Source: an uncultured Rhodobiaceae bacterium (GTDB lineage Archaea > Thermoplasmatota > Poseidoniia > Poseidoniales > Poseidoniaceae). From it: a DNA stretch of 24,281 nucleotides. Positions within the stretch are counted from its first letter, which is position 1. The number at the start of each line of letters is the position of its first letter. Position numbers and translations under genes: made by a program. The notes beneath the pieces are model-generated. The model searched no databases and was not told the origin of the DNA. It saw nothing but the letters and a program-made list of their open reading frames with translations. Below, one piece after another: positions 24,123 through 24,281 of this stretch. The stretch covers positions 1 through 24,281 of the forward strand of contig CALDQY010000037.1 in NCBI GenBank assembly GCA_937911445.1. The letters are read 5' to 3'.

Positions 24123-24218
24123 GGTATCCCATACACTCCTCCATATTGAATGTGTGGCTAAAATCAAGCAAAGAGAACGATACGAGTCTTGATGAAGAAC
24201 CGATGTTGAGCACTGGAC

Positions 24219-24281
24219 ATGAGCGACAAAGCATCCTTCTTGAACCGTGTACAAGACATCCATCGAATCGGAAGCATCCAA
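24219..24281 (+). CDS. Probable start of a divergent gene, cut by window edge
   Basis: An ATG at 24219 opens 21 codons that stay open to the window end (MSDKASFLNRVQDIHRIGSI...). Codon choice, with mostly C or A in third position, resembles the neighbours, and the region upstream is otherwise empty. No family can be named from 21 residues. An ATG at 24203 in another frame is also open to the edge but gives a less protein-like sequence. Confidence 0.35.
   Translation, partial: MSDKASFLNRVQDIHRIGSIQ

Noticed and set aside
24091..24132. Short upstream frame of 14 codons starting at 24132 on the minus strand, three bases after GGAGGAG
   Set aside because: It would be a leader peptide out of frame with the aminopeptidase-like gene. 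The spacing could be coincidental and nothing else supports it.
24123..24281. TTG-started extension of the aminopeptidase-like gene to the window edge
   Set aside because: The added residues show no conserved feature, and a more likely divergent gene begins at 24219 in the same stretch.

Overview
The window looks like a piece of a Marine Group II (Candidatus Poseidoniales) archaeal genome. The assignment is inferred from content: archaeal TATA-box spacing in front of several starts, a TrmB-type regulator, a class II photolyase, a CrtI-type phytoene desaturase, and very long secreted proteins built from thrombospondin type 3 (TSP3)-like Asp/Gly repeats with one C-terminal membrane anchor. No rRNA, tRNA, CRISPR array, insertion sequence or integrase was seen. 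Genes are tightly packed, with many 1-21 base overlaps, and no gene-free stretch exceeds about 110 bases.

Region 1 (1-6226, minus strand) is a compact run read in the order ribA (GTP cyclohydrolase II), a thiol peroxiredoxin, a TrmB-type regulator with an extra C-terminal domain, a DUF1295 membrane reductase-like protein, an ABC1/UbiB-like kinase and crtI, whose last codons leave the window. Flavin, redox and isoprenoid functions sit together with one regulator. The last two genes also appear to have their own promoters and share an identical 13-base sequence ending in their start codons.

Region 2 (6334-9743, plus strand) diverges from ribA and encodes a Nudix hydrolase that overlaps a class II CPD photolyase, then a fused SRPBCC/SDR39U1-type epimerase. 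Together with crtI this suggests a sunlit-water organism.

Region 3 (9766-14459, plus strand) is a surface-protein run: an 844-residue TSP3-like protein, a 428-residue signal-peptide/single-TM protein with a Trp-rich cytosolic end, and a DUF4105 membrane protein. A thiamine pyrophosphokinase gene converges on it and overlaps its end.

Region 4 (15169-22995, plus strand) holds a 2082-residue surface protein and, directly downstream, a soluble EF-hand/zinc-ribbon protein. The giant has beta-propellers (one a complete seven-blade FG-GAP, integrin-alpha-like set), a TSP3 stalk, one TM segment and a cytosolic tail with two eight-Asp blocks. Region 5 is a minus-strand M29/COG2309 aminopeptidase-like gene with altered metal-ligand positions, plus the first codons of a probable divergent gene at the right edge.

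The most promising candidates for an undescribed system are (a) the giant calcium-binding surface protein paired with a cytosolic EF-hand/zinc-ribbon protein, and (b) the TrmB regulator with a possible V4R-like small-molecule domain embedded in an isoprenoid/redox gene run. Both are hypotheses from sequence reading alone.
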